A stretch of 15,184 nt of DNA from JALXCH01 sp964495805 (GTDB lineage: Bacteria > Calditrichota > Calditrichia > RBG-13-44-9). The notes under the pieces were generated by a model. That model searched no databases. It was given only the letters and a program-made list of their open reading frames with translations, and was not told where the DNA came from. Below, piece after piece: positions 1 to 6,245 of this stretch (the first letter of the stretch is position 1; every line of letters starts with the position of its first letter). Both the position numbers and the translations under genes were made by a program. The DNA lies in the NCBI GenBank assembly GCA_964495805.1, contig CAZBWV010000009.1, positions 1 through 15,184 of the forward strand, read 5' to 3'.

Positions 1-531
1 CGCCAGCTCAATTCGCCGCTCACCAGCAGTTGCGGACGTTTATTCGATGCCGTTGCGGCTCTGGCCGGATTGCGCTACCGTGTGGGGTACGAAGGTCAGG
101 CTGCCATGCAACTGGAAGCCCGCGCTGGAGAAATCAACCGATTATCCGACCATTCCGGATACCAACTGGACATCCGGGGAGATGAGTTCCCACTGGTGCT
201 GGACTGGCAACCGCTTCTGGAGCAGGTAATGGCAGACCTGGCCAATCATGTGTCGGTTTCGGAAATCAGCAAAAAATTTCATGTGGGAATCATTGACGGA
301 TTGTATCGAGCCGTGCGACGCATTTACCATATTACCGGCATTCGCCGGGTGGTTCTCAGCGGAGGTTGTTTTCAGAACCGCTTGCTCAGCGAAGCTCTGG
401 TACAAAAATTAAAACAGGAGACATTTCAGGTATTTTACCACACAATCGTCCCGCCCAATGATGGGGGACTCTCTCTGGGACAGGCTTATATTGCTGCAAA
501 CCAACTAAAACAGGGGATGATGACACCATGA
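1..531 (+). CDS. hypF: Carbamoyltransferase HypF, C-terminal part (5' end outside window)
   Basis: HypF makes a carbamoyl-AMP intermediate from carbamoyl phosphate and transfers the carbamoyl group to the C-terminal cysteine of HypE, the first step towards the cyanide ligands of [NiFe]-hydrogenase. Only about the last 176 residues are here, out of roughly 750 in the family. The reading frame is open from base 1. Visible family signatures are the SCGRLFDAVAAL stretch at the very start, YEGQAAM shortly after, SGGCFQN about 60 residues from the end, and VPPNDGGLSLGQA near the C-terminus; these belong to the Kae1/TobZ-like carbamoyl-transfer domain. The acylphosphatase, zinc-finger and YrdC domains would lie upstream. 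The stop overlaps the hypD start by four bases (ATGA), so the two are probably translationally coupled. Confidence 0.93.
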   Translation, partial: RQLNSPLTSSCGRLFDAVAALAGLRYRVGYEGQAAMQLEARAGEINRLSDHSGYQLDIRGDEFPLVLDWQPLLEQVMADLANHVSVSEISKKFHVGIIDGLYRAVRRIYHITGIRRVVLSGGCFQNRLLSEALVQKLKQETFQVFYHTIVPPNDGGLSLGQAYIAANQLKQGMMTP

Positions 532-1619
532 AATATTTAACAGAATTTCGTGATAAAGAAATTGTCAGAAAACTGGTGCGTCAGATTCAGAAGGTAGCGG
601 AAGAACTTCCGCACATTAAGCTGATGGAAGTGTGCGGAACCCACACCATGTCCATCGCGCGTTTCGGAATTCGGCATTTGCTTCCGGAAAACATCGAGCT
701 TATTTCCGGTCCCGGTTGTCCGGTGTGTGTAACCCCCAATGCATATCTGGATCGGGCGATTGCCATTGGTCGGTTGCCGGAGGTGATTTTAACCAGTTTT
801 GGAGACATGCTGCGGGTTCCCGGTTCTTCCAGCAGTCTGGAACGGGAAAAAGCGGAGGGGCGCGACGTACGCATTGTCTATTCCACGCTGGATGCCCTGC
901 GCATCGCTCAGCAGAATCCCGATAAACAGATAGTGTTCCTGGGGGTGGGTTTTGAGACTACGGTTCCCACCATTGCCGCTTCCATTTTAATGGCACGGCA
1001 GATGGGATTAAAAAACTACACCGTACTCACTTCTCACAAAACTATGCCCAGACCGATGGAGTTGTTAGCTTCCGGAGATGAAGTTCAGCTCAACGGATTC
1101 ATCTGTCCCGCTCATGTGACGGCAATTATTGGTGCAAGGACCTATCAATTTCTGGCGGATGAATATGGCAAAGCCTGTGCGGTGGCGGGATTCGAGCCGG
1201 TGGACATCTTGCAGGGAATCTATCTGCTGGCCAAACAGATTCGGGAAAACCGTCCCCGGGTGGATAATGAATATTCCCGGGTAGCTACCTGGGAAGGAAA
1301 TCTTCAGGCACAGAAGGTTATTGAACAGGTGATGGAACCGTGTGATGCGGAGTGGCGGGGAATTGGCTGGATTCCCGAAAGCGGCTTACGCATCCGACCC
1401 GAATTTGAGGAATTCGATGCGGAAAAACGGTTCGATGTGGAAGTGGAACCCACCCGTGAACATCCCGCGTGCATTTGCGGAGAGATCATGAAAGGCGTTA
1501 AAAAACCGCCGGAATGCAAATTGTTTGCCCGGGTTTGTACGCCGGAAAATCCCATCGGCGCCTGTATGGTCAGCAGCGAAGGTACCTGTGCAGCTTACTA
1601 TAAGTACGAGCGGGTGTGA
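528..1619 (+). CDS. hypD: Hydrogenase maturation protein HypD
   Basis: HypD is the iron-sulfur scaffold that, with HypC, carries the iron ion while the CN and CO ligands are attached for [NiFe]-hydrogenase. The 363-residue length is normal for the family. Conserved motifs are all present: MEVCGTHTMSIARFGI with Cys36, GPGCPVC with Cys64 and Cys67, a GFETTVPT segment, the HVTAIIG segment, and the cysteine-rich C-terminus (ACICGEIMKG, then FARVCTPENPIGACMVSSEGTCAAYY) that holds the [4Fe-4S] cluster. The ATG overlaps the hypF stop. No HypC gene follows directly, which is unusual since hypC often precedes hypD; it may lie elsewhere. A probable intrinsic terminator follows about 60 bases after the stop. 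Confidence 0.96.
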   Translation: MKYLTEFRDKEIVRKLVRQIQKVAEELPHIKLMEVCGTHTMSIARFGIRHLLPENIELISGPGCPVCVTPNAYLDRAIAIGRLPEVILTSFGDMLRVPGSSSSLEREKAEGRDVRIVYSTLDALRIAQQNPDKQIVFLGVGFETTVPTIAASILMARQMGLKNYTVLTSHKTMPRPMELLASGDEVQLNGFICPAHVTAIIGARTYQFLADEYGKACAVAGFEPVDILQGIYLLAKQIRENRPRVDNEYSRVATWEGNLQAQKVIEQVMEPCDAEWRGIGWIPESGLRIRPEFEEFDAEKRFDVEVEPTREHPACICGEIMKGVKKPPECKLFARVCTPENPIGACMVSSEGTCAAYYKYERV

Positions 1620-1681
1620 TTCCGGATCGGCGTATCGACATACAAAGAGACCGAATTACTGAAAACGCAAACAATTCGTTC

Positions 1682-1703
1682 ACGATCGGAATCGTATTTT
1701 TTT
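1682..1703 (+). terminator. Probable intrinsic terminator after hypD
   Basis: A short stem ACGAT/ATCGT with a four-base loop (CGGA) is followed by an A and a run of seven T. The stem is only 5 bp, but the T run is good and the position just after hypD is right. A second stem CGAATT/AATTCG (1652-1678) lies just upstream. If it works, hypE needs its own promoter. Confidence 0.45.
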
Positions 1704-1715
1704 AAAATTAATAAG

Positions 1716-1782
1716 CACCGGAACAACAGAATGAAACCAATTTTTTCTCTTTTTCCTTTTCTCTTTATTCTCTGTACCGGTG
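1716..1782. repeat. Imperfect inverted repeat in the hypD-hypE spacer
   Basis: CACCGG at 1716-1721 pairs with CCGGTG at 1777-1782, and the inner sequences ACAGAAT and ATTCTCTGT extend the pairing imperfectly. The loop of about 34 bases is a T/C-rich run. It could be a further terminator, a leader structure of hypE, or simply a decayed repeat; the sequence does not decide. Confidence 0.35.
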
Positions 1783-1907
1783 GGATCAATGCATGCATCT
1801 TTTGTTAAAAGCAAATGATTACGTTTGGGCGGGTTTCAGAATTGATTCCCGTGACGGATTTTCTGAAAAATGGCACTTAAAAGTCTAAATATTATTTCGG
1901 AGTGATG

Positions 1908-2915
1908 ATGAAAATCGATCGAATTCTGTTATCGCACGGCAGCGGAGGGAAACGAACTCATGAGCTGATTCAGGAAGTGTTTTTACCCTACTTCCACAAT
2001 CCGTTGCTGGAACCTCTGGACGACGGCGCTGTTTTTCGGGCCAGTGATAACCGCTGGGTAATGACTACCGACAGCTATGTGGTGGACCCCATTTTTTTTC
2101 CGGGCGGAAATATCGGAACCCTGGCTATTTCCGGTACGGTGAACGATCTGGCGGTTATGGGTGCAAAACCTCGCTATTTGAGTGTGGGAATGATTCTGGA
2201 AGAAGGATTTCCGATATCGGACCTGAAGCGAATTCTTCAATCCATGCGCGAAACGGCGGATCGAGCAGGGGTGCAGATTATCACCGGCGATACCAAAGTG
2301 GTTCCCCGTGGAGCGATGGATAAAGTGTTTATCAATACCGCGGGAGTGGGGGAACTGACCGGGGAGTTTGGAACGGGACGTCAAATTCAACCGGGCGATC
2401 GGGTGCTGATTAACGGCACCATTGGCGATCACGGAACCACCATCATGGCTCATCGCGAGGGGCTGGAGCTGCACAGCGAGATTCGTTCCGATTGCGCCCC
2501 GCTGAACGATTTAATCGCCACACTCTCTCCGCTGGGGCAGCAGGTGCGCATCATGCGCGATCCCACCCGGGGCGGTGTGGCAACCACACTGAACGAAATC
2601 GTTCAGGGCACGGGACTGGGAATTCTTTTGCAGGAGGATGCCTTGCCCATTCGTCCCGAAGTGCAGGGGCTCTGCGAAATTTTGGGACTGGATCCGTTGT
2701 ATCTGGCGAACGAAGGGAAAGTGTTGGTGGTGGTGCATCCTGATGCTGCAGAAGAAGCCCTGGAGCGTTTTCGCGCTCACCCGCTGGGCGAACATGCCCG
2801 CCTCATCGGGGAAGTGGGTGAGCAGTATCCCAACAAAGTGGTGATGCAAACCGAGTTTGGTAGCAAACGAATTCTGGATATGTTAACCGGGGAGCAATTA
2901 CCCCGAATTTGTTGA
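1908..2915 (+). CDS. hypE: Hydrogenase maturation protein HypE (carbamoyl dehydratase)
   Basis: HypE accepts a carbamoyl group on its C-terminal cysteine and dehydrates it with ATP to a thiocyanate, which supplies CN to the hydrogenase iron centre on HypC-HypD. The protein ends in the required P-R-I-C tail, so it is intact. It shows the PurM-like fold signatures: LSHGSGGK near the N-terminus, the DDGAVF and TTDSYVVDP segments, ISGTVNDLAVMGAKP, ITGDTKVV and RDPTRGGVATTLNE. GTG and two ATG codons stand in a row (1902, 1905, 1908). I chose 1908 because GGAG at 1899-1902 is then 5 bases away and the protein begins MKIDRILLSHG, as expected; 335 residues is typical. It is separated from hypD by about 290 bases, unlike the usual overlapping hyp genes. 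Confidence 0.95.
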   Translation: MKIDRILLSHGSGGKRTHELIQEVFLPYFHNPLLEPLDDGAVFRASDNRWVMTTDSYVVDPIFFPGGNIGTLAISGTVNDLAVMGAKPRYLSVGMILEEGFPISDLKRILQSMRETADRAGVQIITGDTKVVPRGAMDKVFINTAGVGELTGEFGTGRQIQPGDRVLINGTIGDHGTTIMAHREGLELHSEIRSDCAPLNDLIATLSPLGQQVRIMRDPTRGGVATTLNEIVQGTGLGILLQEDALPIRPEVQGLCEILGLDPLYLANEGKVLVVVHPDAAEEALERFRAHPLGEHARLIGEVGEQYPNKVVMQTEFGSKRILDMLTGEQLPRIC

Positions 2916-3154
2916 TATGTCGGGGCACACCTGGATGTGATGGGTCAATTCCATGTGCGATTCGTTTGATCCTTTACAAATAACCGGAATGGATTTGTCA
3001 AATATGAGAAAAATAACACAACCAGGTGCCATACCGAGCAAAATATTCTTTTTCTAAATAATTAATTTTCTTTAATGAACGAGACTTCGACTTCGTGATT
3101 GGGGGAGTGGCACAACCGTTGCACATTCTCCTGTGTATCGAAGCCGGAGAAATC

Positions 3155-3610
3155 ATGGAGAGAAAGCGCATTCTCATTGCCGATGGCGACAGGGAGGTAG
3201 GGGGAAGCATTTGCGAATTTCTCAAGTCAGATTACCAGGTGTTTTACGTCAGTGATGGTAGAGAAATTTTACCTGCTATTCGAGACAAGAAGGTCGATCT
3301 GTTGCTCACCGATCTGGACGTTCCGAACGTGTATATCTACCATCTTTTAAGCGAGGTAAAAGAGAAATATCCCGGGTTGCCCGTTGCGTTGATGTACGTT
3401 TATTGCGACTACACCCAGGAAATGGAGGAAACCATTCGTCGTATGGCAGATGCTATTTTTTTAAAACCGTTTGATATGGAAGAAGTCAAGCGGCGAATAG
3501 ACGGATTGTTACGAGGTTCCTTGCAAAAGTCATCCATGCGTTCTCAGCCGAATTCTCCCGGCACGGCTTCGAACAGTTCCCGCTCGGATGCGGAAGTCAA
3601 ACGGAAATGA
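3155..3610 (+). CDS. Single-domain response regulator (receiver only), atypical active site
   Basis: A 151-residue CheY-like receiver domain (about residues 4-120) with a Ser/Asn-rich tail of about 30 residues and no recognisable output domain. The acidic pair (Asp10, Asp12), the phosphoacceptor Asp53 (in LLLTDLDVP) and the conserved Lys104 (FLKPF) are visible. The Thr/Ser that normally follows beta-4 seems to be Tyr81 (PVALMYVY), which would change the phosphorylation switch. A longer frame begins at GTG 3095, but ATG 3155 has GGAGA at 3146-3150 and starts just before the first receiver strand, so I use it. No histidine kinase lies in the window; partner and output are unknown. It stands alone between hypE and the leader of the next operon. 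Confidence 0.85.
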   Translation: MERKRILIADGDREVGGSICEFLKSDYQVFYVSDGREILPAIRDKKVDLLLTDLDVPNVYIYHLLSEVKEKYPGLPVALMYVYCDYTQEMEETIRRMADAIFLKPFDMEEVKRRIDGLLRGSLQKSSMRSQPNSPGTASNSSRSDAEVKRK

Positions 3611-3640
3611 ACCAGGATTTTTTCGTTTTTGGTTCCTTTT
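3609..3640 (+). terminator. Possible weak terminator after the receiver gene
   Basis: GAACCA at 3609-3614, overlapping the stop codon, pairs with TGGTTC at 3630-3635 across a 15-base T-rich loop, followed by CTTTTC. The 6-bp stem and broken T run make this a low-confidence call. Confidence 0.25.
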
Positions 3641-3705
3641 CTGAGGGATTGGCTAAAAATTCCCATAAAAATGAAGAAAATTTACAAAGAAAATCAATTT
3701 AACTA

Positions 3706-3734
3706 TTGACAACTATCAATTTTATGATTAAACT
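3706..3734 (+). promoter_or_regulatory. Candidate promoter, TTGACA - 17 - TAAACT
   Basis: A perfect sigma-70 -35 box TTGACA (3706-3711) stands 17 bases from a partial -10 box TAAACT (3729-3734). It would give a leader of about 445 bases for the gene at 4186. Bacteria of some FCB phyla use different consensus boxes, so this is uncertain. Confidence 0.35.
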
Positions 3735-3781
3735 TCTAAGGTCAATTAATCAACCATTAAAATTGTTTCTGAACAGAGGTG

Positions 3782-3813
3782 TTGGAATAACGCCACAAGG
3801 ATTGTGATATAAT
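3782..3813 (+). promoter_or_regulatory. Candidate extended -10 promoter, TGA-TATAAT
   Basis: A perfect -10 box TATAAT (3808-3813) is preceded directly by TG plus one base (3805-3807), the extended -10 arrangement. The best -35 match, TTGGAA at 3782-3787, is 20 bases away, but extended -10 promoters need little from the -35 box. Transcription would start near 3820, leaving a leader of about 365 bases before 4186. Confidence 0.45.
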
Positions 3814-3923
3814 GGATGTTCGACATATAAAGATATAATTATACTGGATAAAGGAAGAAAAAGGCAGGTTGTTAAATAAAGGGTGTGCGTTAGGGACATT
3901 CCGGGCTGAGTAAACCGTAAAAT

Positions 3924-4181
3924 CGTTTTTTTCAGGAAAATTCAGGGGCCTGGAAAAACGAAAAAAACTCGTACCGGATGTGAGAGGGGAAGCGAAAAAT
4001 TCGTTACCTAAAAACGAACCTTCGAATTTTCAGTTTCTAAAAAGTTATTTCGTCCCGACAATTCGATCGGTTCAGGTTTTCCCCTCACGATAAGACTCTA
4101 AAATTTATGTCAGATTCGGACATTTTTTTGTCTGATAAAAAATGGATTAAACGTGCCTGGTAATTGACTTATTGAGGCAGG
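3924..4181 (+). promoter_or_regulatory. Candidate structured RNA leader with alternative stems, ending at the ribosome binding site
   Basis: Stems seen by eye: (a) 3924-3936 with 3949-3960, about 12 bp with one bulged T; the second TTCAGG copy at 3941 offers a competing 5' arm. (b) A long-range stem GTGAG..GGGAA (3980-3991) with TTCCCCTCAC (4079-4088), two bases bulged, enclosing (c) TTCGTT/AACGAA (4000-4018), which competes with AAAATTCG/CGAATTTT (3996-4030), and (d) CCGA/TCGG (4055-4070). (e) TTAT-CAGA with TCTG-ATAA (4105-4138). (f) TGCCT (4154-4158) with AGGCA (4175-4179), which would bury part of the Shine-Dalgarno sequence GAGG (4174-4177). Mutually exclusive pairings plus a hidden ribosome binding site are the layout expected of a translational switch, but I match it to no known riboswitch class. 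Folding was by eye only. Confidence 0.4.
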
Positions 4182-4185
4182 TAAA

Positions 4186-5064
4186 ATGCTCAAATTAAAT
4201 ACGGAACATCTGATTCAGCTAAGTGTGGTAGGGGAGATTGATCATCCCACATTACGGAAGACAGGGTATGTGGTGAATTCCCATGGACAGGTAGAAGTGT
4301 TTCCCAGCGTCGGAGGTATTTCTTACAACATTCGAATTGGTCAACCGGCAGTCGGCTGGATGGCCGACCATGTGGAACCAGGAGTCAGTATTGTCAATAA
4401 GGGAAAATCGCTGGGCGAATATTCCCCCAACGCTGCCCTCAATGTGTTAGCCTGCATTGGTAATAGAGCGGTGGTGATTTCCGGCGAGGCAAAAGGTGCG
4501 ACCGGATTTGTCACCGGCAAGCATGGCGGTGTGGATCACGTCATGGTGGATTTTGACTGGTCGGTGCTGGAAAAATTGCAGGTGGGCGATAAAATTGCCA
4601 TTAAATCGTTCGGAGTGGGCTTGCGTCTCCTGGATTTCTATCCCGAAATATTAGCCATGAATCTGGATCCCTGGTTGTTGCAAAAACTAAACATTCGGGT
4701 AAGCGATGTGCTGGAAATCGGGGTCACGCATCTGATTCCCGCTGAGTTGATGGGAGCGGGAATTGGCAGCAGTTCCGCCCATTCTGGCGATTACGATTTG
4801 CAGCTTTTTGACCCGCCTTCCGTGGAAAAATATCAGTTAAATCGGTTAAGATTTGGAGATGTCGTGGCGATAATGAACTCAGATGCCAGGTACGGCTGGA
4901 TTTATCGGGAAGGAGCTGTTTCCATCGGTGTTATTGTTCACTCTAACAGTGTCATTTCAGGTCACGGTCCAGGTGTAACAACGATCCTAACCTCTGCAAC
5001 CGGCAAAATTCGGCCGTTTGTGGATGAAAATGCCAATTTATTAAATTACTTTTATAACCAATGA
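4186..5064 (+). CDS. DUF4438 family protein of unknown function
   Basis: The whole 292-residue protein looks like a DUF4438 member, a family I know from Thermotoga (TM1086-like) with no assigned activity. Recognisable conserved stretches are VVGEIDHPTLRKTGY near the N-terminus, GGISYNIRIG, DHVEPGVSI, ALNVLACIGN, SGEAKGATGFVTGKHGG (Gly/His-rich, a plausible ligand or metal site), MNLDPWLL, PAELMGAGIGSSSA, and HGPGVTTILT near the end. No signal peptide or membrane segment is visible, so it should be cytoplasmic. ATG 4186 follows GAGG at 4174-4177. The stop overlaps the next start by four bases (ATGA), so this protein and the threonine-synthase-like protein are probably made together. Family assignment is from memory of the sequence pattern; function is not inferred. 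Confidence 0.85.
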   Translation: MLKLNTEHLIQLSVVGEIDHPTLRKTGYVVNSHGQVEVFPSVGGISYNIRIGQPAVGWMADHVEPGVSIVNKGKSLGEYSPNAALNVLACIGNRAVVISGEAKGATGFVTGKHGGVDHVMVDFDWSVLEKLQVGDKIAIKSFGVGLRLLDFYPEILAMNLDPWLLQKLNIRVSDVLEIGVTHLIPAELMGAGIGSSSAHSGDYDLQLFDPPSVEKYQLNRLRFGDVVAIMNSDARYGWIYREGAVSIGVIVHSNSVISGHGPGVTTILTSATGKIRPFVDENANLLNYFYNQ

Positions 5065-6224
5065 GCTACCTGAATCAATACAAATGCGTCAAATGCGGAC
5101 AGGTGTACCAATCCTATGAAAATAATTGGCGCTGCCAGGAATGCGGGCATATGCTGTTAGCCGAATATGATCTGTTTAAAGCGCGCAAAGAATTATTCAA
5201 TAAACGGTTTGAAGACGGGACCAGCATCTGGCGGTATGCCGAATTTTTACCGCCGGTTGCCCGGCACAATCGTTTGCATCTGGGGGAGGGGAGAACACCC
5301 CTGGTGTTCCTGGAAAAGATGAGTCGGGATTTGGACATGGATATTTATTTGAAAAACGAAGGCAGTAATCCCACCGGTTCCTTGCGCGATCGGGAAATGG
5401 GCGTGATGCTTTCGGTGCTGCGGGATGCGGGGGAAAGTGCGTTTTTAATGAAAGACACGCCCAATGCTTCCATTGCTGCCAGCGCTTATGCCTCTTATAG
5501 CGGAATGAAGAGTGTGTTTATGATTTCCAACACTGTGCCCATCCAGTTTTTAGGCGAGTTAAATACCTTTAGCGGTGAGGTGGTTCTTTACCCGCCCGAA
5601 ACAAAAAAGCAGCAGGAGATTGAACAGGAAACCCGGGAGAAGTATCCCTGGCCGTTCCTCACACCGGATGCCACCCCTTTTCGGGTTGAGGGGGCGAAAA
5701 CACTGGTGTTCGAACTCTGGGAACAGTTTCAATATCGTTTACCGGATGTGATTGTGCTTCCGGTGGGTCTGGGAATCACTCTTCTGGGTATCTGGAAAGG
5801 GCTGCTGGAACTTCATCAACTGGGCTGGATCCAGCGGCCGTTTCCTGCTGTGATTGCGGTACAAAATGAATTTCGCGCCCCTCTTTTTTATGCCTGGAAA
5901 GGTCTGGAACCGGAAGAAACGGAAAAAGAATCCATTGCCGTGGAAATGAATCCGGATAACCCGGTGGAAATGGAATTGATTTTGCAAATCATTCGAGAAG
6001 AAAACTGGCAGATAACCCTGGTGGATGACGATACAATTTTGAAAACCCGGAAACTATTTGCACAAAAAAATGGTATGATAATATCACCGGAAGGAGCAGC
6101 CGCCGTTAGTGCGTTCGAAAATCTTCGTGATTTCTTAAAACGCCGAAATCACCCCACAGTTGTATTCATTAATCCGGTGAATGGATTGAAATATGTTCAA
6201 TCCATTGGTTTTTTAAAAAATTGA
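5061..6224 (+). CDS. Threonine synthase-like protein lacking the PLP lysine (probable pseudoenzyme)
   Basis: The 387 residues have the layout of threonine synthase (fold type II PLP enzymes): an N-terminal zinc ribbon (Cys9-x2-Cys12, Cys25-x2-Cys28), LGEGRTPLVFL, KNEGSNPTGS, an Asn-loop region (DTPNASIAASAYASYSG), a phosphate-loop-like VLPVGLGITLLGIWKG, and a C-terminal EGAAAVSAFENL and NGLK. True threonine synthases read PTGSFKDR, where Lys forms the Schiff base with PLP. Here the same place reads PTGSLRDR, with Arg109 (codon CGC, 5385-5387) instead of Lys. The SGN loop (TPN) and the GNGG loop (GLGI) are altered as well. The frame is intact and the rest well kept, so this is a conserved protein with a changed job rather than a decayed gene. 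Threonine synthesis by it seems unlikely. It is coupled to the DUF4438 gene upstream. Confidence 0.85.
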   Translation: MSYLNQYKCVKCGQVYQSYENNWRCQECGHMLLAEYDLFKARKELFNKRFEDGTSIWRYAEFLPPVARHNRLHLGEGRTPLVFLEKMSRDLDMDIYLKNEGSNPTGSLRDREMGVMLSVLRDAGESAFLMKDTPNASIAASAYASYSGMKSVFMISNTVPIQFLGELNTFSGEVVLYPPETKKQQEIEQETREKYPWPFLTPDATPFRVEGAKTLVFELWEQFQYRLPDVIVLPVGLGITLLGIWKGLLELHQLGWIQRPFPAVIAVQNEFRAPLFYAWKGLEPEETEKESIAVEMNPDNPVEMELILQIIREENWQITLVDDDTILKTRKLFAQKNGMIISPEGAAAVSAFENLRDFLKRRNHPTVVFINPVNGLKYVQSIGFLKN

Positions 6225-6245
6225 TTTAATTGACAGGAGATAGAC

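Larger units (their letters stand above)
3611..4185 (+). other. Gene-free stretch of 575 bases: promoter candidates and structured leader
   Basis: I see no coding sequence or tRNA here. Most of it is AT-rich. It holds a weak terminator at its start, two promoter candidates (near 3706-3734 and 3782-3813) and, from about 3924 to the start of the next gene, a series of inverted repeats listed separately. The hexamer TTCAGG occurs three times (3931, 3941, 4071). The length and structure suggest a regulated 5' leader for the operon at 4186. Confidence 0.6.

Noticed and set aside
1598..1798. Minus-strand frame of 66 codons in the hypD-hypE spacer
   Set aside because: It overlaps the end of hypD, is rich in Lys/Arg/Leu from a T/C-rich tract, and has no recognisable pattern.
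1871..1886. TGGCAC upstream of hypE, resembling a sigma-54 -24 box
   Set aside because: No TTGC follows at the required spacing for the -12 box.
3901..3916. GGGCTGAG word recalling part of a TPP riboswitch
   Set aside because: The other conserved THI-box segments are not found in the following bases.
3611..4185. tRNA or other classical RNA gene in the largest gene-free stretch
   Set aside because: No T-arm consensus or cloverleaf arrangement was found on reading through it.
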